DNA of 64,000 bases. Origin: SZUA-309 sp965215995. Lineage in GTDB: Bacteria; Pseudomonadota; Gammaproteobacteria; Pseudomonadales; Azotimanducaceae. The notes beneath the pieces are model-generated. The model was given only the letters and a program-made list of their open reading frames with translations, ran no database searches and was not told the DNA's origin. Positions 8,409-17,343 of this stretch are shown here, piece after piece. Where the stretch lies: NCBI GenBank assembly GCA_965215995.1, contig OZ244128.1, positions 5,456,001 to 5,520,000 on the forward strand. Direction: 5' to 3'. Each line of letters opens with the position of its first letter. The stretch's first letter is position 1. Made by a program: the position numbers and the translations under genes.

Positions 8409-9233
8409 ATGCTCATCGAGCGCTGGCAGACATTTGCTGCAGATATCGCGACGGACCCAGAAGCGGGTCCGGCAGCCGCGTTGATCGAGACGCTGAAGCC
8501 ACTGTGCTTTCAGGGCCCGGACGTGATCAGTTTTCTGCAGGGCTACCTGACCATCGACCTGGAGCAGCTGGCCGACGGCAATCCTCGGCTGGCAGCGCTG
8601 ACCAATCTGAAAGGCCGGGTCGTCGCCACCGGCTGGTGTCAGATGCGCAGCAGCGAACGGCTCGACTGGCTGATCCATGCAGAGCTGGTCGAACCGGTGA
8701 GCGAGTTCATGGCTCGCTATCTGGCCTTCTCGAAAACGAAGCTGATCGACCCGGAAAACGACAGCATCGCAGTCGGGACCATCGATGACCAGGGTGTTCC
8801 CGGCGCGCGCCTGCTCTGCACTGACGGGGAATTCGATGCGATGACGACGACGCATCGCCCCGTGGATGCCGACCGATGGTACACCGCCTGTATCGATCAG
8901 GGATCGGTACTGATCACGCCTCAGACCACGGAAGCTTATCTACCGCAGATGATCGGCCTGGTCGAGGCGGGTGCTGTGGATTTCGACAAGGGCTGCTATC
9001 TCGGCCAGGAGGTGGTCGCCAGAGCACAACATCGCGGTGAGGTAAAAAGGCGAGTCACTAAGTTGACTGGCACCGACTCCGAGATCCCGCCAGGCAGCCC
9101 GGTGCTCGATGCCAGCGGCAACGAGGTCGGTAACGTGCTGATGAGCCAACCGCCGCGATGTCTCGCAGTGGTGCGGCAGCCTCCAGTCGCCGGCTATCGA
9201 GTCGGTGAGCAACAACTCAAGGCGGCAGGCTAA
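8409..9233 (+). CDS. ygfZ: Folate-binding tRNA-modifying protein YgfZ
   Basis: YgfZ/GcvT-like tetrahydrofolate-binding protein needed for some Fe-S enzymes, including MiaB-dependent tRNA thiomethylation. 274 residues. The diagnostic motif K-G-C-Y-x-G-Q-E is at residues 194-201 with the essential cysteine at 196. Start ATG at 8409. The clustering with sdhE and ygfX on the opposite strand is the usual gammaproteobacterial arrangement. Its stop overlaps the end of the convergent 3-hydroxyisobutyrate dehydrogenase gene by 4 bp. Confidence 0.93.
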   Translation: MLIERWQTFAADIATDPEAGPAAALIETLKPLCFQGPDVISFLQGYLTIDLEQLADGNPRLAALTNLKGRVVATGWCQMRSSERLDWLIHAELVEPVSEFMARYLAFSKTKLIDPENDSIAVGTIDDQGVPGARLLCTDGEFDAMTTTHRPVDADRWYTACIDQGSVLITPQTTEAYLPQMIGLVEAGAVDFDKGCYLGQEVVARAQHRGEVKRRVTKLTGTDSEIPPGSPVLDASGNEVGNVLMSQPPRCLAVVRQPPVAGYRVGEQQLKAAG

Positions 9234-10144
9234 GCCTTCAGGGACGGCCGATACAACAATTGAATGCTTGAGAAATCGAGGCTGCCGGCATCGTTCTGCT
9301 GCTGATGAATCCGGTACAGGTTTTTCGCCAGAGCGCCCAGGGGAACTGAGCTCCTGGAGCCTTCCGCAGTATCCATTGCCAGGCCCAGATCCTTCGTCAT
9401 CAGGTCGGTGAGAAATCCCCCTTCATACCCTCTCGACGCGGGTACGCCTTCCATCACGCCCGGGAACGGGTTGTATACGTTCAGCGACCAGTTGCCGCCA
9501 GACGATTGCTTCATCACCTCCGAGAGCACGGCGGGGTCCAGACCGTTCTCCACACCGAGCGCCAGGGCTTCCGCCGTACCCGCCATGTGAATGGCCAGCA
9601 GCATGTTGTTGCAGATCTTGGCAATCTGCCCGGCCCCGGACTCTCCGGCGTGAAAGATATTGCTGCCCATCACGTCAAGCAGCGGCCGGGCCCTGGTCAG
9701 CGCGGCATCACTCCCGCCGACGATAAACGTCAACGTGCCCGCCTCCGCGCCAGCGGTGCCCCCGGATACCGGTGCGTCCAGCATCGCAAGTCCCCGCTCC
9801 TGGGCAGCGGCGGCCACCGTCCGGGCGCTGTCCGGGTCGATGGTCGAGCAGTCGATGAGCAGGGTGCCGTCCGCCGCGTTGGCGAGCACACCCTGCTCGG
9901 ACTGGCCGCCCGCACCGAGATACACCTCGCGCACGTGCCTGCCGGCCGGCAGCATGCTGATGATCACCTCCTGATCGGCAGCCAGCTCGGCTACTGATGC
10001 CGCAGCAGTGGCAGCCGGCACGTTGTCCATGAGACTGGGGGCCACATCAAAGACCGTCAGTTCGTAGCCAGCCTCAGCGGTAGCCAGATTCCGGGCCATG
10101 TGACCACCCATGTTGCCCAGACCGATGAAGCCGATACGAGTCAT
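9230..10144 (-). CDS. mmsB: 3-hydroxyisobutyrate dehydrogenase
   Basis: NAD-dependent oxidation of 3-hydroxyisobutyrate to methylmalonate semialdehyde in valine catabolism. 304 residues with the N-terminal Rossmann motif GFIGLGNMGGHMARNL, the substrate-binding loop DAPVSGGTAGAEAGTL and the catalytic-lysine helix GAGQIAKICNNM. The neighbouring 3-hydroxyisobutyryl-CoA hydrolase, overlapping by 4 nt (ATGA), supplies its substrate, which favours this function over other beta-hydroxyacid dehydrogenases such as tartronate semialdehyde reductase. Confidence 0.93.
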   Translation of the reverse strand: MTRIGFIGLGNMGGHMARNLATAEAGYELTVFDVAPSLMDNVPAATAAASVAELAADQEVIISMLPAGRHVREVYLGAGGQSEQGVLANAADGTLLIDCSTIDPDSARTVAAAAQERGLAMLDAPVSGGTAGAEAGTLTFIVGGSDAALTRARPLLDVMGSNIFHAGESGAGQIAKICNNMLLAIHMAGTAEALALGVENGLDPAVLSEVMKQSSGGNWSLNVYNPFPGVMEGVPASRGYEGGFLTDLMTKDLGLAMDTAEGSRSSVPLGALAKNLYRIHQQQNDAGSLDFSSIQLLYRPSLKA

Positions 10145-11259
10145 GCTTTTGTCTCCAGATCAAACAGGGGGTTGCGCCCCCAGGGTTCCTCAAAGTGATC
10201 GAGCACGTAGCCTTCCGGTAGTGAGGCCAGATCTCCGAACTGCCAGTTCGGCTGATTGTCCTTCTCGATCAGCAACGCGCGCACCCCCTCGCTGAAATCA
10301 TGGTTGTCAGCGCAGTGGGTGCCGATGGTCATTTCCATGCGGAAGCAGTCCGCCAGGCTCAGAGATCTCGCCCGCCGAACCTGCTCCACCACTATGCCTA
10401 CCGTGGTGGGGCAACCCCGCTCCATCGCGCCAATGGCCTTGTCCACCCAGGCCGAGGCGCCGGCCATGGCACGTACCGAGGCGACCGCGGCCTGGAAACC
10501 GGCATCTGCATTGAGCCCTTCGCCAACCGCTCCGAGCTCGGCTGCCGGGAGCTCGGGGGTCGCAAGCGCCGAGAGAAAAGCAGAGATCACCTCGAGGTCC
10601 GCCGCGCGATCACCACTGAACGTCAACCCGGCGATACCATCAAGGAGACCCTCGAGCTCGGCCCGCGCCACCGCATGGGTGCCGATGCCTGCCAGCATGG
10701 CGTCACCCCCATTCAGATGAGCGCCGGTCATGCCGATGAACAGCGCCTGATGCTCGGGCATGTTTTTCAGAAGCCAGGTGCCACCTGCGTCCGGAAAGAG
10801 ACCAATGGTCACCTCCGGCATGGCAATCCGTACGTTTTCCGTAACGACTCGAATATCGGCAGCACGGAAGATGCCGAGGCCACCGCCCATGATCACGCCA
10901 TGGCCCAGCGAGACCAGCGGTTTCGGATAGGTGTGCAACTGGTAGTCGAGACGGTATTCCCGCTCGAAGAACTCGTACGGATACTCATCGACCCGCTCAC
11001 CAGCTTCATGGTTGCTCTGCATGGCCCGATAAAGTGCCTGTACGTCGCCTCCAGCGCTGAAAGCCCGCTCACCCGCGCCGGTCAGCAGGACGGCTGCCAC
11101 GGTCTCATCTTCCGCCCAGCGTTTCAGTGCCGGTGCCAACAGATCGATCATTTCAAGACTGAGCGCGTTGAGCGTGGCTTGCGAGTCGAGGCGGGCTTCG
11201 CCGACGACCCGGCCACTCGGGCTCTCATGCTCGAAAAACTTAACCAGATCGCTCGTCAT
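10141..11259 (-). CDS. 3-hydroxyisobutyryl-CoA hydrolase
   Basis: Crotonase-fold thioesterase releasing 3-hydroxyisobutyrate from its CoA ester in valine degradation. 372 residues, longer than simple enoyl-CoA hydratases, as expected for the HIBCH group. The oxyanion-hole region AFSAGGDVQAL (near residue 70) and HGVIMGGGLGIF, and the HIBCH-type active-site stretch MPEVTIGLFPDAGGTW with the characteristic Glu and Asp, are all present. It is the middle gene of a three-gene run on the minus strand (enoyl-CoA hydratase, this, mmsB). Confidence 0.92.
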   Translation of the reverse strand: MTSDLVKFFEHESPSGRVVGEARLDSQATLNALSLEMIDLLAPALKRWAEDETVAAVLLTGAGERAFSAGGDVQALYRAMQSNHEAGERVDEYPYEFFEREYRLDYQLHTYPKPLVSLGHGVIMGGGLGIFRAADIRVVTENVRIAMPEVTIGLFPDAGGTWLLKNMPEHQALFIGMTGAHLNGGDAMLAGIGTHAVARAELEGLLDGIAGLTFSGDRAADLEVISAFLSALATPELPAAELGAVGEGLNADAGFQAAVASVRAMAGASAWVDKAIGAMERGCPTTVGIVVEQVRRARSLSLADCFRMEMTIGTHCADNHDFSEGVRALLIEKDNQPNWQFGDLASLPEGYVLDHFEEPWGRNPLFDLETKA

Positions 11260-11284
11260 CGTTGCCCTCCCCCAGGATCTGCCG

Positions 11285-12073
11285 TTAGCCGTTCACCCAT
11301 TGTGGAGAACGTTTCTCCAGGAACGCATTCACGCCTTCGGCCTGATCCTTGGTGTCGAATAGATCGACGAATGCAGCCCGTTCTACCGCATAGGCCGCTT
11401 CGATGTTGCCAGCACGGGCCTCCTGAATCAGCGCTTTGCAGGCAGCGACCGCTGGCGGGCTCTGACGAGAGACGTTCTCCGCAAGCGCCTTTGCCCGATC
11501 CAGCGACTCGCCGGGTTCGACCACTTCCTCAACGAGGCCGATCTTCTCGGCGGTGGCCGCGTCTATGCGCTCACCACAGAGAATCATCCGCTTTGCCCAT
11601 CCTTCCCCGACCAGCCAGGCGAGATTCTGAGTGCCGCCGCCGCACGGCAGCAGCCCTACGGTGGCTTCGGGTAGGGCCAGCTTGCTCTGGGACTCGACGA
11701 TGCGGATGTCACAGGCAAGCGCACACTCCAGGCCACCACCCATGGCGAAACCGTTGATGGCAGCGATGCTGACGCCGCGAAAACCCGACAGAGCTTCAAA
11801 GGCCCGTCCGAACAGATCGGACATCCTGGCTGCGACGCTCTTGTCACCGGAAGCGAACAGATTGAGGTCAGCGCCTGCCGAGAAGAACTTCTCTCCTTCG
11901 CCGGTGATGACGAGCGCATAAACGTCCTTGTCGGCATTGCAGTCGGCGATGAGCGTCTCCAGCGCAGCAAGGCTTTCCTCATCCCAGGTGTTGGCCGGCG
12001 GGTTGGAAATGGTCAGCACCGCCGTATTGCCTTCAACGTGGACCTTCAGCTTCTCAGAATTGGATGCCAGCAC
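11285..12073 (-). CDS. Enoyl-CoA hydratase/isomerase family protein
   Basis: Crotonase-family protein, 262 residues, probably hydrating methacrylyl-CoA (or another enoyl-CoA) ahead of the hydrolase gene 25 bp downstream. Oxyanion-hole segment FFSAGADLNLF and INGFAMGGGLECALACD, and LALPEATVGLLPCGGGTQ with the second catalytic glutamate, are clear. Start: GTG at 12073, 6 nt after a strong AAGGAGGAG; a longer in-frame reading to 12211 adds unconserved residues and would run into ung. Exact substrate is inferred from neighbours only. Confidence 0.9.
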   Translation of the reverse strand: MLASNSEKLKVHVEGNTAVLTISNPPANTWDEESLAALETLIADCNADKDVYALVITGEGEKFFSAGADLNLFASGDKSVAARMSDLFGRAFEALSGFRGVSIAAINGFAMGGGLECALACDIRIVESQSKLALPEATVGLLPCGGGTQNLAWLVGEGWAKRMILCGERIDAATAEKIGLVEEVVEPGESLDRAKALAENVSRQSPPAVAACKALIQEARAGNIEAAYAVERAAFVDLFDTKDQAEGVNAFLEKRSPQWVNG

Positions 12074-12119
12074 GAGAGACTCCTCCTTGTTTACGAACTT
12101 TCTAGTGAGATCTACGAAC

Positions 12120-12818
12120 TCAGGATACGTCGAACCAGTCGATGGGCTCTCGCCCATTCTGCACCAGATAGTCGTTGGCATGCCGAAAATGGTTGCAGCC
12201 AAAGAACCCACGGTGCGCCGACAGCGGTGATGGGTGCGGCGAGCTCAGCACGCAATGCCGCTGCCGATCCACCTGGGCACCCTTTTTCTGGGCATAGCTG
12301 CCCCAGAGCAGAAACACCAGATGCTCACGCTCTTCATTGAGCCGGGCGACGATGGCGTCGGTAAATGTCTCCCAGCCACGACCCTGATGTGACCCGGCCC
12401 TGCCTCTCTCCACCGTGAGCACCGCGTTCAAGAGCAGGACGCCCTGCCGAGCCCAGGACGTAAGGCAACCTCGCTGACCGTCAAAGCGCCGGGTCTCGTC
12501 CGGATACTCAGCCGTGATTTCCTTGAAGATGTTAACGAGAGATGGCGGGATCGGCACACCCTGGCGGACCGAAAAGCAAAGCCCATGCGCCTGACCAGGA
12601 CCGTGATAGGGATCCTGACCGATGATCACCACCTTGACTTCGTCGAGCGGGGTGGCGTCGAGTGCTGCGAACATCTCGGCGCCAGGCGGGAAGATCTTTT
12701 TACCCGCCTGCTTCTCCGTTGCCAGAAAAGCTCGCAGATTCTTCATGTAGGGCTGATCGAACTCCGGTCGGAGGGCCGCTTTCCAGGAGGCTTCGAGCTT
12801 GAGCCGATCCTCAGTCAT
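12120..12818 (-). CDS. ung: Uracil-DNA glycosylase
   Basis: Family-1 uracil-DNA glycosylase, 232 residues, removing uracil from DNA in base-excision repair. The catalytic water-activating loop GQDPYHG has Asp at residue 69, and the minor-groove loop HPSPLSAHRGFFGC has His at 195; GVLLLNAVLTVE is also typical. The ATG at 12818 overlaps the lysS stop (ATG inside GATGACTGA, 8 nt), implying coupling to lysS. A longer reading to 12887 would prepend a lysine/proline repeat peptide encoded by the same DNA as the lysS C-terminal tail and is less likely. Confidence 0.95.
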   Translation of the reverse strand: MTEDRLKLEASWKAALRPEFDQPYMKNLRAFLATEKQAGKKIFPPGAEMFAALDATPLDEVKVVIIGQDPYHGPGQAHGLCFSVRQGVPIPPSLVNIFKEITAEYPDETRRFDGQRGCLTSWARQGVLLLNAVLTVERGRAGSHQGRGWETFTDAIVARLNEEREHLVFLLWGSYAQKKGAQVDRQRHCVLSSPHPSPLSAHRGFFGCNHFRHANDYLVQNGREPIDWFDVS

Positions 12819-14388
12819 CGCTTTTTGCGCAAGCGCCTTTTTCAGAGGTGCCTTTTTCCTGGGTACTTTTTCCGGAGATACCTCCACCCGATGGCTGTGA
12901 CGAACTCAGTTCAGGGCGCATCAGGGGGAAAAGCAACACATCGCGGATCGACGCGGCATCGGCAAACAGCATCACCAGACGGTCGATGCCGAGCCCCTCA
13001 CCCGCCGTCGGTGGCAGGCCGTACTCCAGCGCCCGGATGTAGTCTGCATCGTACCCCATGGCTTCAGTATCGCCGGCGTCGCGCGCCTCCACCTGTTTTC
13101 GGAACCGCTCTGCCTGATCAACCGGATCATTGAGCTCCGAGAAGCCGTTGGCGATCTCTCGGCCACCGATGAAGAGCTCAAAGCGATCCGTCACGAGGGG
13201 ATTGTCGTCGTTGCGCCGGGACAGCGGTGAGATTTCTGTGGGGTACTGGGTGATGTAAGTGGGCTGTTCGAGGCGCTCCTCAACCTGAGCCTCGAAGGCC
13301 GCTTCCAGCCGCTTACCCCACCCCCAGCCGTCTTCTACAGGCACGTTGAGTCGGTTCAGCAATGCGGTGACCGCACCCTCATCGAATACCTCCTCCTCTG
13401 AAAGCTCCGTGTAGCGAACCACGGATTCCGCCATGGTCATCCGTGCGGCTGGCTGGCTGAAGTCGAGAGTGACCCCCTGCCAGGTCACCGGCTTACCCCC
13501 TGCCACGCGCAGGGCGAGGTGTGCCAACAGCCTGTCGGTGAGCTCGATCAGGTCTTCGTAGTCGTGATAGGCCCAGTAGAACTCGAGCATGGTGAATTCC
13601 GGGTTGTGTCGGGTCGACAACCCCTCATTCCGGAAATTTCTATTGATCTCGAAGACCCGCTCGAAGCCGCCTACCACCAGACGCTTGAGGAAGAGCTCGG
13701 GTGCCACCCTCAGGTAAAGCTCGAGGTCCAGAGTGTTGTGATGCGTGATGAACGGCTTTGCGGTCGCCCCACCCGGAATCACATGCATCATGGGGGTTTC
13801 CACCTCCATGAAGTCCTCGTTGAGAAAGAACTCACGGATGGCGGCGATGATGGCCGAGCGGATCTGGAACACCCGGCGCGATGCTTCGCTCATCATGAGA
13901 TCCACGTAACGCTGCCGGTATTTGGTCTCCGTGTCCGTCAGCCCGTGGTACTTCTCCGGCAACGGCTGCAGGGTTTTGTTGAGCAGCTCGATCTGCTCTG
14001 CATGCACCGTGAGCTCGCCCTTGTTGGTGCGCATCAGCGTACCGCTGACGGCAACGATGTCCCCCAGATCCCAGAGATCGTTGAAGGCCGCATAGGCTTC
14101 GTCACCGACGTCGTTTTTACGGATGTAGCACTGGATCTGACCGCTGACATCCTGCAGGGTAATGAAGCTCGCCTTGCCCATCACTCGCCGCAGCATGACC
14201 CGACCGCAGACGGACGCCGGGATGGCTTCCGCCTCCAGTGATTCCTTATCCTTGTCCGCCGCCAGCGTATGCAACTCGGCGGCGTGCGCGCCACGACGGT
14301 ACGTATTCGGATAGACACCGCCGGTTGCTTCCAGCCATCTGCCGGCTTTGTCCCGCCGATTGGCGATGATGTCGTTCTCGTCGGTCAC
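12811..14388 (-). CDS. lysS: Lysyl-tRNA synthetase, class II
   Basis: Charges tRNA-Lys. 525 residues: N-terminal OB-fold anticodon-binding domain (about 60-170), class II core with motif 2 (RNFRNEGLSTRHNPEFT) and motif 3 (GEGLGIDRLVMLFA). After the usual end LLFPLMRPE the protein continues for about 32 extra residues rich in Ser, Gly and Lys, encoded by a degenerate short repeat; E. coli LysS stops at this point. Twenty-four bp downstream of prfB, as in E. coli and Pseudomonas. Confidence 0.96.
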   Translation of the reverse strand: MTDENDIIANRRDKAGRWLEATGGVYPNTYRRGAHAAELHTLAADKDKESLEAEAIPASVCGRVMLRRVMGKASFITLQDVSGQIQCYIRKNDVGDEAYAAFNDLWDLGDIVAVSGTLMRTNKGELTVHAEQIELLNKTLQPLPEKYHGLTDTETKYRQRYVDLMMSEASRRVFQIRSAIIAAIREFFLNEDFMEVETPMMHVIPGGATAKPFITHHNTLDLELYLRVAPELFLKRLVVGGFERVFEINRNFRNEGLSTRHNPEFTMLEFYWAYHDYEDLIELTDRLLAHLALRVAGGKPVTWQGVTLDFSQPAARMTMAESVVRYTELSEEEVFDEGAVTALLNRLNVPVEDGWGWGKRLEAAFEAQVEERLEQPTYITQYPTEISPLSRRNDDNPLVTDRFELFIGGREIANGFSELNDPVDQAERFRKQVEARDAGDTEAMGYDADYIRALEYGLPPTAGEGLGIDRLVMLFADAASIRDVLLFPLMRPELSSSQPSGGGISGKSTQEKGTSEKGACAKSDD

Positions 14389-14412
14389 TTTTTTCTCGCG
14401 TGTTCTGACTGA

Positions 14413-15511
14413 CTACAGTCCAGCTTTCAGGCTTGCCTCGATCAGATCGTCGATGTCGCCGTCCAGCACGTTGTTGGGATCCGTTCGCTCCACCTGAGTG
14501 CGTAGGTCCTTTACCCGTGATTGATCAAGCACGTAGCTGCGAATCTGACTGCCCCAGCCGATATCCGCCTTGCTGTCCTCGATCTCCTGCTGCTCTGCGC
14601 GTCGTTTCAGCATCTCGAGCTCATAGAGCTTCGCCCGGAGCTGCTTGTAGGCTTTGTCCTTGTTCTGATGCTGGGAGCGCTCGCTCTGGCACTGCACGAC
14701 CGTATTGGTCGGCAGATGGGTCAGCCGCACCGCAGAGTCGGTCCGGTTAACGTGCTGGCCGCCTGCGCCGCTGGCGCGATAGGTATCCACTCGCACGTCC
14801 GCGGGATTGATGTCGATCTCGATGTCGTCATCGATCTCCGGCGAAACGAATACCGAGGCAAACGAAGTATGCCGGCGGTTCCCGGAATCAAACGGTGACT
14901 TTCTGACAAGACGATGCACGCCCGTCTCCGTACGCAACCAGCCGAAGGCATGGTCACCGCTGATCTGCAGTGTGGCGCTCTTGATGCCCGCTACTTCACC
15001 CGGCGATGCCTCTGTGATCTCAGTCTGAAAACCGCGCTTCTCCCCCCAGCGGAGATACATGCGCAGCAACATCTCCGCCCAGTCCTGGGCCTCTGTGCCA
15101 CCGGAGCCAGCCTGAATCTCCACGTAGGCATTCACCGGATCCATCTCGCCCTGGAACATCCGGCGGAACTCCAGTCGGGCCAGGTCTTTCTCCAGGGTGT
15201 CGAGATCGGCGGCCACCTCATCCAACGCTGCTGCGTCATCCTCTTCGGCAGCCAACTCCGCCAGCTCAGAAGCATCGTTCAAGTTCTCGGCAAGCGTGGT
15301 CAGCACGCCGACAATGGCTTCCAGCTGGGAACGCTCCTTGTTCAGTGTCTGGGCACGATCCTGGTCGTCCCAGACGTTGGGATCTGCCAGCTCGAGGTCG
15401 ACCTCTTCTAGGCGTTGCTGCTTGGTTTCGAAGTCAAAGGTACCCCCTGAGCGCCACGTCGCGCGCACTGAGGTCTTTGATCTGATCACGAATAGACGTT
15501 ATCTCGGCCAT
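14413..15511 (-). CDS. prfB: Peptide chain release factor 2, with programmed +1 frameshift
   Basis: Release factor for UAA and UGA. Translation starts at ATG 15511 (MAEITSIRDQIKDL...), meets an in-frame TGA as codon 26 (15434-15436) and must shift +1 to continue at GAC (15433-15435) through to 14413, giving 365 residues. In that numbering the specificity motif SPF is at 205-207 and the catalytic GGQ at 250-252, the same numbers as in E. coli. The frameshift site is described separately. The apparent uninterrupted reading from 15489 is only the shifted frame running backwards past the site. No strong Shine-Dalgarno before the ATG. Confidence 0.97.
15433..15448 (-). promoter_or_regulatory. RF2 autoregulatory +1 frameshift site
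   Basis: Minus strand reads AGGGGG (15443-15448), TAC, then CTT TGA C (15433-15439). An internal Shine-Dalgarno-like AGGGGG three nt before the slippery CTT and a UGA followed by C is the textbook prfB recoding site. Low RF2 lets the ribosome slip from CUU to UUU/GAC; high RF2 terminates at UGA. All elements are visible. Confidence 0.95.
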
Positions 15512-15602
15512 GCCACTCTGAGGTTCCGCTAAAAAGCGCGCCAGTGTATGCCAAGTCAGGCCCCAAGTCAGGGTCCGGGTCTGGCTCTTCTCAAGGATCC
15601 GG

Positions 15603-17333
15603 TCATGGAAGGTGCGCCAGATGCTCCACGATCAGCTGCAGTGTCACCCGGTCCCTGTACTCGTTGACGTCCAGCCGATAGGCGGCCAGCACCTGGGTCG
15701 TGTCCACCAGCGCCGGCTGCCGGAAGGCGATCGCATCAAACAAACGCCCGCCTTTTTTCAGCACCATCTTCAGGTGGTGCTCACCAACCACTCGCTGACT
15801 CACCAGCTCGAAACGATCGTGGAACAGCGGCTCCGGAAACTGCTGGCCCCAGGGCCCCGCGTCCGCCAGTTGCCGGGCCATGTCCAACGTCATCTCGTCA
15901 AGCGTCAGCTCGCCATCGGATTCCAGCACCGGCGACAGCGCGTCATCCGGCAGGTGCTCGGCGACCAGCTGATCAAAGATCTTTTCGAAACGTGGATAGT
16001 GGACACGTTTGATGGAAAGACCAGCCGCCATGGCATGGCCGCCGAAGCGGAGGATGAGGCCCGGATAGCGGCTGGCAACATGATCGAGCACGTCGCGGAT
16101 GTGCAGACCAGGCAGCGACCGAGCGGACCCTTTCAACTCATCCGGGGCGGCGTCGCCTGCTTCAGCGAACGCGACAACGGGACGATGAATTTTGTCCTTG
16201 AGCCGCCCGGCCACGATACCCACCACGCCCTGATGCCAGCTCGGATCGTAAACGGCCACCCCAAAGCGGCCATCGACCGTCTGATCGTGAGCAGCCACGA
16301 TCAGCTCTGCATCCTGGACCATCTCCTGTTCCAACGCCCGGCGCGTCCGATTGAGCTCATCAAGCGCGGTGGCCAGATCTCTCGCATGCGCCAGATCTTC
16401 CGCCAGCAGGCATTGAATGCCGAGCGTCATGTCATCCAGCCGTCCCGCGGCATTCAAGCGGGGGCCAATGGCAAAGCCCAGATCCTGTGCCGAAAGCCGG
16501 TCCGCGTGCCGACCGGCGATTTCGCAAAGCGCAATAATGCCCGGCCGGGCCCGGCCGGCTCGAATCCGGCGGATACCCTGGCTGACCATCACCCGGTTGT
16601 TCCGATCGAGGGGCACCACATCCGCGACCGTGCCGACCGCCACAAGATCCAGCCAGTCCGCCAGATTTGGAATCGGCCGGTTATCGAACCAGCCGGCTTC
16701 CTTCAACACGGCCCGCACAGCACCCAGCACGTAGTAGATCACCCCAACCCCGGCCATGGCCGGGCTTTCGAATGTGCTGTCAGCGAGGGTGGGGTTTACC
16801 AGCGCAAAGGCGTTCGGCAGCGACTTGCCAGGCAGGTGATGGTCAGTGACGATCACATCCACGCCCGCCGCATTGGCACGGTCAACGCCGTCCACACTGG
16901 AAGTTCCGTTATCCACAGTGACGATGACAGCCGGTTTTTCCGCCAACGCCAGATCGACGATCTCCGGCGAGAGTCCATAGCCAAACTCGAACCGGTTGGG
17001 CACCAGGAAAGAGACCTTGTCCGCGCCCATGGTTTCAAGCAAGGAAACCGCAAGAGCAACCGACGTCGCGCCATCCGCATCGAAGTCACCAACGATGAGT
17101 ACAGGCTCAGCGGTCATCACCGCCCGAGCGAGCCGGTCGGCGGCCTTGCCGATATCAGGGAGCGCACCCGGTCGGGCAAGGGCGGACAGATTCCGATCAA
17201 GCTCCGCAGCGCGGGTCAAACCGCGACTCAGATAGATGCGCTCCAGCAGGGGTGGCAGGTCGTCCGGCGCATCAGCGAGCCTTCCCGCCGGTACCGGCCG
17301 GGCAACGATTTGCGGTGCAGTGCTCGCTGCCAT
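15603..17333 (-). CDS. recJ: Single-stranded-DNA exonuclease RecJ
   Basis: 5'-3' single-strand exonuclease of the DHH superfamily, acting in recombination and mismatch/base-excision repair. 576 residues. Metal-binding motifs are visible in order: GDFDADGATS, VTVDNGTSS and the signature TDHHLPG, then the DHHA1 segment with RFGGHAMAAGLS. Located 10 bp after hom and 91 bp before prfB; the prfB-lysS neighbourhood is standard for Pseudomonas and many gammaproteobacteria. Confidence 0.96.
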   Translation of the reverse strand: MAASTAPQIVARPVPAGRLADAPDDLPPLLERIYLSRGLTRAAELDRNLSALARPGALPDIGKAADRLARAVMTAEPVLIVGDFDADGATSVALAVSLLETMGADKVSFLVPNRFEFGYGLSPEIVDLALAEKPAVIVTVDNGTSSVDGVDRANAAGVDVIVTDHHLPGKSLPNAFALVNPTLADSTFESPAMAGVGVIYYVLGAVRAVLKEAGWFDNRPIPNLADWLDLVAVGTVADVVPLDRNNRVMVSQGIRRIRAGRARPGIIALCEIAGRHADRLSAQDLGFAIGPRLNAAGRLDDMTLGIQCLLAEDLAHARDLATALDELNRTRRALEQEMVQDAELIVAAHDQTVDGRFGVAVYDPSWHQGVVGIVAGRLKDKIHRPVVAFAEAGDAAPDELKGSARSLPGLHIRDVLDHVASRYPGLILRFGGHAMAAGLSIKRVHYPRFEKIFDQLVAEHLPDDALSPVLESDGELTLDEMTLDMARQLADAGPWGQQFPEPLFHDRFELVSQRVVGEHHLKMVLKKGGRLFDAIAFRQPALVDTTQVLAAYRLDVNEYRDRVTLQLIVEHLAHLP

Positions 17334-17343
17334 CGTCGCCTTG

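Noticed and set aside
10300..11757. 485-codon plus-strand open frame across two valine-degradation genes
   Set aside because: Antisense to two intact crotonase-family genes and spans their junction.
12074..12211. 46-codon N-terminal extension of the enoyl-CoA hydratase
   Set aside because: Overlaps the end of ung; a strong AAGGAGGAG precedes GTG 12073, where the conserved domain begins.
15434..15436. In-frame stop making prfB a pseudogene
   Set aside because: It is the TGA of the programmed frameshift site, with every expected element present.
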